Of a stretch of 64,000 nucleotides of DNA, positions 50,601-57,830 are shown in pieces (position 1 is the first letter of the stretch; the number at the start of each line of letters is the position of its first letter). Under the pieces are notes generated by a model. That model was not told the origin of the DNA and made no database searches. It was given only the letters and a program-made list of their open reading frames with translations. Position numbers and translations under genes: made by a program. The stretch comes from Ascaphus truei (lineage: Eukaryota; Chordata; Amphibia; Anura; Ascaphidae): NCBI GenBank assembly GCA_036426205.1, contig CM071587.1, positions 310,001-374,000 on the forward strand, written 5' to 3'.

Positions 50601-53600
50601 GCTGATCGGGGCTACTAGAATACAGCGAGTTGGAAAAGCTGGCAATGAGTGGCGAAAAGTGGCTTATCGCCAAGCGGTCGGCGTTTTTTTTTTCGTGAAA
50701 AAAAAACGTGATTTTTGCTCTTATCGCCAGCTTATCGGGGCTTACTGAATCGCAGTAGGCTTTTTTGCCGATAAGCTAGCGATAACGGTTTATCGCTGCT
50801 TACTGCATGAGGCCCATAATGTTTATTATCCTATCTCACTTACTGCATGAGGCCCATAATGTTTATTATCCTATCTCAGTGCATCTCCAGTAACAAGCAC
50901 GTTAGAATTCCACCTTTCCAGATATCTAATTGCAATGTCTTCTTCACAGCCAAAAAAGGAGCCACCCCCCTTTCCTCAATGTCCCGTCTCACCAAACACT
51001 GTCTCCTGCCGCTGCCTTCAGCTTCCTCCCAGTTTCATCGTAATACTCGTCAACGGTGAGATTGCAGTTGGAGTCATGGGCAGACTCAAAGTTTGTTACG
51101 ACACGAGTTGGGATCCCCAGGAATCGAAAAACTGGAGAGGGAACCAGAACACAAGGATTGAGTAGGACCTGATACGAGGCAGAGTTCGACTCTTCCACAT
51201 GGCGGGATCTTTATTTTTCTTTATTGTGCCGTTTTCGGACATAGTAGCATGAGATGAACCCTAGAGACCTCCCGTCCGTTTCAATCCCAAGGACCTTGTG
51301 TACACGCATGGAAACGTTTTACCTGTGCACATGACTCCAGCCAAGACCCAGCACTGTCCATATCTAACGGCTCTACAGCCACTCTTCTTCCAGAGCCGGA
51401 GTATGGTGACACTTCCATTCCAAGTACTCGGGTTAGCGCCATTCCGAAAGAACTCTTCCCAGCAGCTCTCCACCACCCCGCGGTCATCATTGGAATTGAT
51501 CTGCGTGTGATACGGGTAATTAGTCATGTGAGAAAAGACACAGGACTCAGATGACACACTATTGAGATGATCCTTTATTTGAAAAGCGCCAGCATATTCC
51601 ATTGCGCAGTACAATGGGGGTTACAGAGTTATGTATATTACATAAACATAAACAGTTACATATAGCTGAGGACAGACAGATACAAAGAGGTAATGAGGGT
51701 CCAGCGCGTCAGAGCTTACACTTTAGAGGGAATGAAGGATAATGTTGAAACAAGAAGGTAAAGTGGCTGCTCATTGTAGGATAAGGTGTGACTCAGGTTA
51801 GAATATTGTCCAGTCTGACATCTAAAGCCATTAATGGTTTTTCTTTTGGAGGGGTGTATAGGTGTTACATAGGGTGGAGATTGGTCCAGCCACGCAGCTG
51901 GTCCTAATGGGGTTGGAGGGGAAGGGGAGTTGGCTGACTTAGCTGTGAGTAGGTCATTGGTCACTTTGGTTAGTGCTGTCTCGGTGGAGTGTAGAGGGCG
52001 GAAACCACATTGCAAAGAGTCAAGCAGGGAGTTGGAGAAGTGTAAGTGAGTCAGGCGGTTGTACAGTATGCAAGTCACACGTCCAGAAAAGCAAAAACCA
52101 CATAGTACTCACCAGCTTTTAACTTCAGTTTACTAGAGAGTTAATTATGGATGGCTCACCATGGCGGAGATAATTCTGCTGATGTACACGGGATCTCCTC
52201 TTTTGGAACAGTCTGTTGAGGGATCGTTCAGGAACTGCGGGCTCATATCTAAGATCTTCAGGCAGATGTCGCCCACGCCATCTTCAAACTAAAACCCAGA
52301 GATCAGGGATCAGGAATCAGGGGGGGGGGGGGGGGGGGCGTAGGAGAACTTTACATTCCTTGTTTCTTATTTCTTCACTTTATCTTCTCAGTAGTTAGGT
52401 GTGTGAGTTAGACAATCTATCTGCTTGCCCCGACCTCCAGCGTCACTAGGGTCCCCAGTCTCCCGAGAATTCAGTAAACTCCTTTTTTTAACGTCTACTA
52501 TAATCAGAAGGATTGGTGGATTAGAATCCTAGTTTTGGGAATATTACACAATATAATACAGCTGAACCCCCTTATAACGCTGTGCTTGGGGTCCAAAGAA
52601 TCATATCGCGTTATAAGCAGATCGCGTTAGAAATAATGTACAATTGTATGCATTGTACAATAAAGTATTTAAGACACCAATAATCGTGTTGTAAAGTATT
52701 TATAAATACGAAAATTGGGAGCCACCCTTGCATCGCGCTATAAGTGGATCCGCGTTGTAGCGGATCGTGTTATAACAGGGTTGATCTGTAGTTGTCTGGT
52801 GCGGGTTAGTGTTGTTTCTAGATACTATACTATAATTGGTTTCAATCGTAGCATGGCATAGATCCAGAGTGGCCAACTCTAGTCCTCAAGGGAAACCAAC
52901 AGGTCAGGCGTTCCGGATATCCCTGCTTCAGCACAGGTGGCTAAGTCATTGGCCAACTCCAGTCCTCAAGGGCCACCAACAATTTAGATGAGGAGGATAC
53001 CCCTGCTTCAGCACAGGTGTCTCAATCAGTGGCTCAGTCTTTCTCTGAGCCACTGATTGAGCCACCTGTGCTGAAGCAGGGATATCCTGAAACCCCGATC
53101 TGTTGCATTCCCTTGAGGACTGGAGTTGGCCAATGACTGAGCTACCTCTGCGGAAGCAGGGATATCCTGAACACCTGACCTGTTGGTTTCCCTTGAGGAC
53201 AGGAGTTGGCCACCCCTTGCATAGAAACCATTCCTGCTAAGTGCAGTTACCTGCATCCGTGTCTTATTTCACTGTGAGCTTGTTTTACATAATGACCCAC
53301 ATCCCATCAATATTGCTTAAACTACAGAATATATTGAAGGATCCAATACCTGTCCGAAATTCCAGGGCATACTTTGAATACAGTCTTTGTTCCCCGTATA
53401 CATAAAGCCGTGTTCATTCATCACGTACTCTTGCCTCAGTTTCTCGTTATCCAGGAAGACATCATCATCTGGAAGTGTATACCAAGCACAAGTACAGATT
53501 CATCTCCGGATTCAAACCGGTAACCCCCCCCCCCCCCATCTCCACTAATCCAGTGGGACAGGATCTATCCCGTCTAACAAAGGACAGAGGTCGTCATGTC

Positions 53601-55895
53601 TATGTGAATGGCTAAAAACCCCAAGCCACAATGCTCTTCCTATTCTGGGAAAAACAAAACATACTGTATCCTCTAATCATGAGCTGTTTGGGGTTTTATG
53701 GAGATAATGAAGGTAATGTAGTTAAAGCTTTGCTGAGTCGGACTTCCTATATTCTATTATTTAAAGCTTAGAGAACAGAGCTCTGGTAGCTGTGCTGGAA
53801 CACTTTCATTAAATCTGCAACCCGCCCTACATAATAAGGGACATACGTGTATTAAATGCCATCAGTACTGCAGACCTGTATGTGTCTGTCAACAGCAAAG
53901 ACAATAAGTATTGTTTTACTGTGCAAATTATCATCTTACAGAGAGTTAGCAATTTCCTCCTCCAAAATGACAGTGTTTTAATCATGTGTTTGCTGCTCTG
54001 AGGGTCTCACTGACAGGTCAAACTGAGATCAGTTCCCCCTGTACTAATAATAATAATAATAGTTTGTTCTTCTATAGTGCTGCTAGTTTTAACATAGTGC
54101 TTTACAGAGATGTTTTGCAGACACAGTCCCTGCCCCATAGAACTTACAATCTATGTTTTTGGTGTCTGAGGCAAAGGGACATAAAATGACTAGCCTAAGG
54201 TCACAAGGAGTCGACACCGGGAATTGAACCAGGTTGAAACTCAGTGCCAGTCAGTGTCTTTACTCATTGAGCCACTCCTGCCCCCTGTAGTGAAACACTT
54301 TCACACCATCATCCATATATCTAGGCCCCTCCGATTATTCTCAGCCACCCTCAAAGCTCTTTACCTGGGCACCAAGGGTTAAACAGCAGGATAATATCTC
54401 CCAAGGAGAAGGTTTGAGATGTTCCCCCATACATCCCGTGTAGACAGAGGCTGTAGCGTCCGATGTAGGCTGAGGCTGGGCTACAGATTGTGATTGATAA
54501 AGCACTGAGATGATCTCCACTTTCCACTTGAGCACTCCAGGACTTCTTGTCTTTGAGCTTGGACACCGGGAACTGGATGTTGGCCACCGAGGGGCATGAA
54601 ACTGCGAGAGAGAGTCCAACACATGAGGAAAGGGAGTGTGTGTAGACAGGTTGAGCTGAAGTACGATGCTGACCTTTGTGAGTGGAGGGTTGGGGAGGGA
54701 TTCATACCTGGGTGTCAGTATGAGGGGAGCTTGGCTTGGACACTCTTACCTAGTTGTGCTGTGAAGTTCAGGTTCTCCAGCTTCTCGTCCTTCCCTCGAC
54801 AGCGGAACAACAGCTTGACTCCAAAAGACTGCCCCCTGCGGAGAATAAGCTCCTTGCCCCAGATATCTTTTGTCCTGTGTTCTGTCCCATTCTTGGTCTT
54901 TTCAAAGTCCGTGATGGAAAGTGTCGGCGCTATTAAAAGAGTGCGGGGAAGAAGCAGAGAGGCGAGTGGCAGAGGGACTGGGGAGAACTTTGCTGTTCTC
55001 ACCGTCTGAACCCTATGAGCTTCAAGGGCCAACAGTGTAGAACTGCACCATGCTGGTTACTTTGGTAAGGTTCGAGTGCCCACAATTATATTACCAGCAT
55101 CTCATAATACAGTACAAAGTCCAGATTGCCCCCTCCTGAGTCTGTCTTTGTGCTGTGATGGTAAATGGGCAAGTTCAGGCTGTGGTATACCCAGCAAGAA
55201 AAGCTTAAGGTGGCTGAAACATCCATGAAAAACGAGCTGATACTCAAGGTGTAACCTACACCAGAGGTCCTCACGAAGCCCCAACAAGGATATCCCCACT
55301 ACAGCACAAGGAATGAAGTCAAAGACTGAGTCACTTGATTGAGCCACCTGGGCTGAAGTAGGAATATCCTGGTTGGAGGGGAGGGGGTCTTGAGGGCTGG
55401 AGTTGAGCACCCCCGAGCTACACAGGAAATTAGGGCAAAGTCGTCCATGCAGGATCTGGAAATGGACCTCACCTTTTATACACCATTGGGAACAACTGCT
55501 AGACTGAACGAGGCATGAGCAGACCTGGTCACCTCCAGATGAATGTGAAACAGCCTTAAATTAATGCAAAGCGGTGGGGACACCACTCTTTTGTTAGAGT
55601 TCCCATAGGAAACACCGAGGGACGTTGTACTTCTGAGTGGGGCTGCGTGTGTGTCTCAGGCGTGATCCTTACTCCATTGTGCAGCAGGAGCCGGCACCCG
55701 GCAGTATGGTAGAGCATCAAAGCATTATTATCTGAGCAGCATTGACAGAACCAGACTTGTATTAAAAACAAACCCTACAGCACTTCCCAGGAGAAATACC
55801 CCTCCGATACATACAGTATATGATCAAGAGATACATGTGGTGTGAAATATCAGTGTAACAGGTAACAGAAGATAATTGTACTCACGGAAAGACAT
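27788..55895 (-). CDS. TGM-B: transglutaminase, 13 coding exons, about 690 aa
   Basis: A second calcium-dependent protein crosslinking enzyme, tandem paralogue of TGM-A. Coding parts: 55895-55886, 54929-54750, 54601-54365, 53468-53350, 52288-52160, 51500-51323, 51131-50993, 48808-48705, 47880-47641, 46461-46171, 33221-33063, 28906-28770, 27935-27788. All phases match, and they match those of TGM-A. The catalytic triad is Cys275 ([11 protein letters not shown]), His334 (NFHVWDECW) and Asp357 ([11 protein letters not shown]), with oxyanion Trp239. It keeps TYCCGPASV (Cys369-Cys370), the counterpart of the redox-sensitive vicinal cysteines of TGM2. No signal peptide. The total length is two bases short of a multiple of three: exon 11 holds two apparent one-base deletions, either sequence errors or real inactivation. 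TGM2/TGM4-like wording; orthology unresolved. Confidence 0.88.
28070..28290. repeat. Purine-rich 32-bp minisatellite in TGM-B intron 12
   Basis: About six copies of GGGGAGATAAGAGTGAGCAG followed by AGGCAGCATGGA, with an irregular G/A-rich lead-in from about 27980. Confidence 0.85.
28383..28535. repeat. 12-bp CAGCACCCCTAC minisatellite in TGM-B intron 12
   Basis: About 12 diverged copies of CAGCACCCCTAC / CAATGCTCCTAC. Confidence 0.85.
28770..28906 (-). CDS. TGM-B exon 12, second beta-barrel
   Basis: Residues 597-641. [20 protein letters not shown] and [20 protein letters not shown]. Acceptor CATGCCAG, donor TA|GTGAGT. The acceptor lies about 30 bases from the edge of the 30-bp minisatellite. 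Confidence 0.88.
28937..32515. repeat. 30-bp minisatellite filling TGM-B intron 11
   Basis: Roughly 120 copies (array length over unit length) of ACCACAGTCTTTGTGTTAGT followed by ATGTTTGGGT; GTGTG replaces TATG in many. On the transcribed minus strand the unit carries TACTAAC or CACTAAC. Units differ by many one-base deletions, more than expected from substitutions, which may reflect uncorrected long reads. Reading frames inside are artefacts of the 30-base period. Confidence 0.95.
32516..33062. other. Short unique part of TGM-B intron 11
   Basis: G-rich start at 32516-32620, a C run at 32932-32945, and no recognisable repeat or exon until the donor of exon 11. Confidence 0.5.
33063..33221 (-). 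CDS. TGM-B exon 11, with two apparent 1-bp deletions
   Basis: The right part is clearly coding: [20 protein letters not shown] and [19 protein letters not shown], then the strong donor GTAAGT. From the acceptor TCTTCAG at 33222 the frame set by exon 10 does not reach this part. Comparison with TGM-A exon 11 (QITYSQY) suggests one base missing in the A run at about 33210-33213 and one at about 33195 (AACTCCACGAG). As given, an in-frame TAA or altered residues result. Confidence 0.72.
33520..33775. mobile_element. Foldback MITE, unclassified
   Basis: The left arm CCACCTCCTTTCTGCC...TTCAGAATCGAGCCTCAA pairs with TTGAGGCTGGATTCTGAA...GGCAGTAAGGAGGTGG. The centre includes CATGGTAACG and several GACGTC sites. 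It lies in TGM-B intron 10. Confidence 0.65.
33776..34851. other. TGM-B intron 10, dispersed repeat sequence
   Basis: Contains a segment (34335-34420) with GGTTGGTGTTTAGGCCTCGC, similar to 50400-50460 (GGATGGGTGTTTAGGCCTTGC). An unclassified dispersed repeat is therefore present in introns 10 and 7. Nothing coding was seen. Confidence 0.4.
34852..37760. repeat. CATCAT / CAGATCTCCCCCC array, left block
   Basis: Irregular units CCTCAGATCTCCCCCCCAGA plus runs of (CAT)n, the longest at about 35650-35725, 36955-37040 and 37520-37612. Higher-order copies exist: 36829-36960 resembles 37135-37262, and 36174-36230 resembles 37480-37530. A 100-base non-repeat island sits at about 36706-36810. All reading frames here (poly-His, poly-Ser, poly-Met) are low-complexity artefacts. 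Confidence 0.95.
35259..35302. other. Assembly gap, 44 N
   Basis: A run of 44 unknown bases inside the CATCAT array. The sequence before it (about 34939-35258) recurs after it (35303-35635), so the join may be wrong. Confidence 0.98.
39224..39560. repeat. Seven 50-bp repeats, each with GCGCATGCGCA
   Basis: CATGCGCA starts at 39250, 39301, 39351, 39401, 39451, 39500 and 39550, a strict 50-bp spacing. Each unit has ATTTCTAAGTCCCCGCGCAT followed by GCGCAATATGCACGGGC. GCGCATGCGC is the consensus of the NRF1 transcription factor; copies 1, 4, 5, 6 and 7 match best. Confidence 0.9.
39818..40530 (+). mobile_element. Dispersed repeat with CTGAAGA-hairpin-GAAAC head
   Basis: CCCTGAAGAAGCTCC, a hairpin (CTCC/GGAG), GAAACGCGCGTTGGACGCGC, then TTGGAGCTGTTTTAATGTAG. 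Near 40400 it shares GGTAATATATGTTTTAAGTA with the copy at 19763-21250. Confidence 0.55.
41007..44025. repeat. CATCAT / CAGATCTCCCCCC array, right block
   Basis: Same unit as 34852-37760. A higher-order copy of about 200 bases recurs at about 41180 and 41715 (CATAATAATCCTCAGATCTC...CATCATCATACTCAGATACC). In the transcribed strand it gives runs of GGGGGG, AGAUCU and GAUGAU. Confidence 0.95.
44111..44258. mobile_element. Foldback MITE, unclassified
   Basis: Arms AGAAGAATCACTTGAGGCA...GAGCAGGACAGCA and TGCTGTCCTGCTGTGCCTCA...AGTGATTCTTCT are inverted. The spacer of about 70 bases includes CTAGAGGGCACTCCTC. Confidence 0.75.
44259..45522. other. TGM-B intron 10, nothing recognised
   Basis: Unique-looking sequence with C runs at 44970-44982 and 45036-45045. 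No exon or named repeat was found. A LINE-tail-like stretch (TTTATTTGTAAAGCGCCAGC) begins at about 45479. Confidence 0.4.
45523..45645. mobile_element. hAT-like foldback MITE, short
   Basis: CAGGGGTGGGCAACTCCAGC...GGATATCCCTGCTTAG and the right arm GAAGCAGGGATGACTGAAGT ending TTGCACCCCTCC. Confidence 0.75.
45820..46033. mobile_element. hAT-like foldback MITE
   Basis: CAGGGGTGCTCAACTCCCGT at the left, CTGGAGTCGAGCACCCCTG at the right, with tandem TCAGTCCCTGCTTCAGCAC in between and a run of 15 G at about 45992-46007. Its right end is about 140 bases from TGM-B exon 10. Confidence 0.82.
46171..46461 (-). CDS. TGM-B exon 10, first beta-barrel
   Basis: Residues 446-542. [35 protein letters not shown] and [14 protein letters not shown]. 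Donor AGCG|GTAAGA opens the 12.9-kb intron 10. Confidence 0.9.
46640..47345. mobile_element. Second copy of the 17534-18145 foldback element, interrupted
   Basis: Shares AACCTCACACTAACAAGACC, CATCAAGGTTGAAACATGTC, GTGCTCATTTGGATGTCATT and TTGCAGACCTGTCTAAGACA with the intron 5 element of TGM-A. It is interrupted by the hAT MITE at 46790-47109. Confidence 0.65.
46790..47109. mobile_element. hAT MITE nested in another repeat
   Basis: Ends CAGGGTGGC and GGCCCTG (hAT CAGGG type). Flanked by CCTCTGAC (46782-46789) and CCTCTGGC (47110-47117), an 8-bp target duplication with one mismatch. Confidence 0.8.
47413..47568. mobile_element. hAT-like MITE (CAGTGTTCGACAAA ends)
   Basis: CAGTGTTCGACAAACC at the left; ATTTGTCGACCACTG at the right, whose complement is CAGTGGTCGACAAAT. 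It sits inside a (TA)n run that continues on both sides. Internal GGCGAGTAGATTTTTT is repeated twice. It ends about 70 bases from exon 9. Confidence 0.78.
47641..47880 (-). CDS. TGM-B exon 9, core to barrel linker
   Basis: Residues 366-445. [54 protein letters not shown]. Donor GAAG|GTCACT is weak. A 42-bp minisatellite begins about 25 bases upstream of its acceptor. Confidence 0.9.
47905..48440. repeat. 42-bp minisatellite in TGM-B intron 8
   Basis: About 12 copies of CACATACACGGGAAGCCACG followed by TACATATATATCACCAATGTGA. It opens long frames on both strands because the period is a multiple of three. Each unit contains CCAAT on the plus strand. Confidence 0.92.
48705..48808 (-). CDS. TGM-B exon 8, catalytic His and Asp
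   Basis: Residues 331-365. [15 protein letters not shown] has His334; [18 protein letters not shown] has Asp357. Confidence 0.93.
48809..49874. other. TGM-B intron 7, AT-rich part
   Basis: T-rich irregular repeats of TTAATG/TTAATTGCTT type between 48950 and 49400, then GGGTGGG-type dispersed sequence at 49460-49560. A G run sits at 49820-49834. No exon was seen. Confidence 0.45.
49875..50245. repeat. GC-rich degenerate minisatellite in TGM-B intron 7
   Basis: Irregular copies of a 25-30 bp unit such as CCCGTGGGAACCACCCTAGG followed by GCCCCCACA. Strong C/G strand bias. Confidence 0.82.
50798..50877. repeat. Perfect 40-bp tandem duplication
   Basis: CTTACTGCATGAGGCCCATA and the following 20 bases occur twice head to tail without a mismatch, about 115 bases from the donor of TGM-B exon 7. 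The lack of divergence implies a recent duplication or an assembly join. Confidence 0.9.
50993..51131 (-). CDS. TGM-B exon 7, catalytic core
   Basis: Residues 285-330. [20 protein letters not shown] and [10 protein letters not shown], ending GDSV. One codon longer than TGM-A exon 7, so Cys-His spacing is 59 here. Confidence 0.92.
51323..51500 (-). CDS. TGM-B exon 6, catalytic cysteine
   Basis: Residues 226-284. [14 protein letters not shown] (Trp239), [15 protein letters not shown] and [12 protein letters not shown] with nucleophile Cys275. An extra Cys precedes Trp239. Confidence 0.93.
51545..52078 (-). mobile_element. LINE fragment (CR1/L2-like reverse transcriptase)
   Basis: The minus strand at about 52040-51940 reads [20 protein letters not shown] then NDLLTA, the conserved QSGFRPxHSTETAL block of CR1/L2-type reverse transcriptases. 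The rest is frameshifted and runs into a tail with AATATGCTGGCGCTTTTCAA. It lies in TGM-B intron 5. Confidence 0.75.
52160..52288 (-). CDS. TGM-B exon 5, catalytic core
   Basis: Residues 183-225. [34 protein letters not shown]. 43 whole codons, the same length as in TGM-A. Confidence 0.92.
52557..52790. mobile_element. Tigger-like MITE (TACAGCTGAACCCCC ends)
   Basis: TACAGCTGAACCCCCTTATA at the left, GTTATAACAGGGTTGATCTG then TA at the right. Better preserved copy of the element at 12149-12377. It lies in TGM-B intron 4. Confidence 0.82.
52868..53213. mobile_element. Nested pair of hAT-like foldback MITEs
   Basis: Two left arms in a row (GTGGCCAACTCTAGTCCTCA and TTGGCCAACTCCAGTCCTCA), a turn at TCAGTCTTTCTCTGAG, then two right arms, so one element lies inside another. 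Confidence 0.82.
53350..53468 (-). CDS. TGM-B exon 4, start of catalytic core
   Basis: Residues 143-182. [20 protein letters not shown] and PWNFGQ. RQEYVM replaces REEYVL of TGM-A; both are within the family range. Confidence 0.92.
54058..54285 (-). mobile_element. tRNA-derived SINE, inverted copy
   Basis: Complement of the 15201 family. The B box GGTTCAATTCC lies at 54230-54220 on the minus strand, with GAGTGGCTCAATGAGTAAAG upstream as A-box region. The tail has ATAGATTGTAAGTTCTATGG. It lies in TGM-B intron 3, directly before exon 3 in the transcript's downstream direction. Confidence 0.82.
54365..54601 (-). CDS. TGM-B exon 3, end of beta-sandwich
   Basis: Residues 64-142. [34 protein letters not shown] and [16 protein letters not shown]. 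It is 51 bases longer than its TGM-A counterpart; the extra residues lie around the loop before the last strand. Confidence 0.9.
54750..54929 (-). CDS. TGM-B exon 2, N-terminal beta-sandwich
   Basis: Residues 4-63. [20 protein letters not shown] and then [17 protein letters not shown], the counterpart of LIVRRGQEF in TGM-A. Acceptor TTTTAATAG, donor G|GTAAGA. Confidence 0.9.
55258..55416. mobile_element. hAT-like foldback MITE, diverged
   Basis: CAGAGGTCCTCACGAAGCCC at the left; TTGAGGGCTGGAGTTGAGCA then CCCCCG at the right; middle GATTGAGCCACCTGGGCTGA. It lies in TGM-B intron 1. Confidence 0.72.
55886..55895 (-). CDS. TGM-B exon 1 (start codon)
   Basis: ATGTCTTTCC before the donor GTGAGT. 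Encodes Met-Ser-Phe and one base of Pro4. The upstream minus-strand sequence (55896-56000) has no TATAAA at -25 to -35; CATAATGA near 55965 is the closest. Confidence 0.78.
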
Positions 55896-56247
55896 GATCT
55901 GCCGCTCCGTGCCTGCTCCTGTGTGCTCTGGTCCTTGGGAGTTTTGCACACAGCAGGTGTATCATTATGGGATGAATCAACAGCTGCAGCGTTATTGAAC
56001 TCCTTCTCCCAAAGCACCTCCTACACGTCTCTGCCCAGGTCCTCCTTAGGCTCACAGATATTTGCTAACTTGTATCAAGCCCATTAAAGCGCAGAGAATT
56101 CTACGTCACGGCTTGTCCTGGGTCTGACTTCTCCTGGCAAGGAGCTAAATCAGAGGCAAGGAGCTGAGGAACAGGGCCTTCCCATCCACTGTATACCATC
56201 AAAGGCCTGTGTCCTCATCGCTGAGGCAAATGGCCCATCACTAATCT

Positions 56248-57006
56248 GTCTATACACTCACTGTACTGTCTATACACTCACTGTACTGTCTATACCCTCA
56301 ATGTACTGTGTGTACCCTCACTGTATTGTATATACACTCACTGTACTGTCTATGCCCACTGTACTGTATATACACTCACTGTACTGCATATACTCTCACT
56401 GTACTGTTTATACCCTCACTGTACTGTATATACGCTCACAGTACTGTATAAACACTCACTGTACTGTATATACCCTCACAATACTGTATATACCCTCACT
56501 GTAATGTCTATTCCCTCACTGTACTGTATATACACTCACTGTGCTGTCTATAACCTCATAGTACTGTATATACCCTCACTGTACTGTATATACTCTCACT
56601 GTACTGTATATACTCTCACTGTACTGTCTATACCCTCACTATACTGTATATACCCTCACTGTACTGTATATACCCTCACTGTACTGTCCATAACTTCACT
56701 GTACTATATATACCCTCACTGTACTGTCTATAACCTCATTGTACTGTCTATACCATCACTATAATGTCTATAACCTCACTATACTGCCTATACCATCACT
56801 ATACTGTTTATACCATCACTATACTGTCTATAACCTCACTGTACTGTCTATACCCTCACTGTACTGTCTATACCCTCACTGTACTGTCTACACTCACTGT
56901 ACTGTATATACCCTCACCGTACTGTATATAACCTCACTGTACTGTATATACCCTCACTGTACTGTATATAACCTCCCTGTACTGTATATACCCTCACCAT
57001 ACTGTA
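56248..57006. repeat. 18-bp minisatellite upstream of TGM-B, part 1
   Basis: About 42 copies of TATACCCTCACTGTACTG with CTG-TCTA and ACCTCA variants. Starts about 350 bases upstream of the TGM-B ATG. Each copy contributes a TATATA-like core. The period of 18 keeps all frames open, so the long reading frames here are not genes. Confidence 0.95.
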
Positions 57007-57342
57007 TACAGGCATACCCCGGTTTAAGGACACTCACTTTAAGTACACTCGCGAGTAAGGATATATCGCCCAATAGGCAAACGGCAGCTCACGCATGCGC
57101 CTGTCAGCACGTCCTGAACAGCAATACCAGCTCCCTACCTGTACTGAAGCTGTGCGCAAGCGGGGAGACTATAGAGCCTGTTACACATGTGTTATTTACA
57201 TCAGTTATGCACATATATGACGATTGCAGTACAGTACATGCATCGATAAGTGGAAAAAAGGTAGTGCTTCACTTTAAGTATATTTTCACTTTACATACAT
57301 GCTCCGGTCCCATTGCGTACGTTATTGCGGGGTATTCCTGTA
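57007..57342. mobile_element. Tigger-like MITE inserted in the 18-bp array
   Basis: TACAGGCATACCCCGG at the left and GCGGGGTATTCCTGTA at the right, with TA at both borders. It interrupts the array cleanly. TACAGGCATACC resembles Tigger ends. A truncated second copy appears at 63455. Confidence 0.85.
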
Positions 57343-57830
57343 TATACCTCACTGTATTGTATATACCCTCACTGTACTGTATATACCCTCACTGTACTGT
57401 CTATATCCTCACTGTACTGTATATACCCTCACTGTACTGTATATACCCTCACTGTACTGTATATACCCTCACTGAACTCTATATGCCCTCACTGTACTCT
57501 ATATGACCTCATGGTCCTGTATATACCTCACTATACTGTATATACCCTCATTGTACTGTATATTCCCTCACTGTACTACATACTGTATACCCTCACTGTA
57601 TTCTATATACCCTCATTATACTGTGTATACCCTCACTGTACTGTATATACCCTCACTGTACTGTCTATACCCTCACTGTACTGTCTATACCCTCACTGTG
57701 CTGTATATACCCTCACTGCACTGTATATACCCTCACTGTACTGTATATACCCTCACTGTACTGGCTATACCCTCACTGTACTGTATATACCCTCACTGTA
57801 CTGTCTATACCCTCACTATCCTGCACGGAG
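57343..57830. repeat. 18-bp minisatellite upstream of TGM-B, part 2
   Basis: About 27 further copies of the 56248 unit, with variants such as TGAACTCTATATGCCCTC that serve as markers for the duplicated stretch at 63744-64000. Confidence 0.94.
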
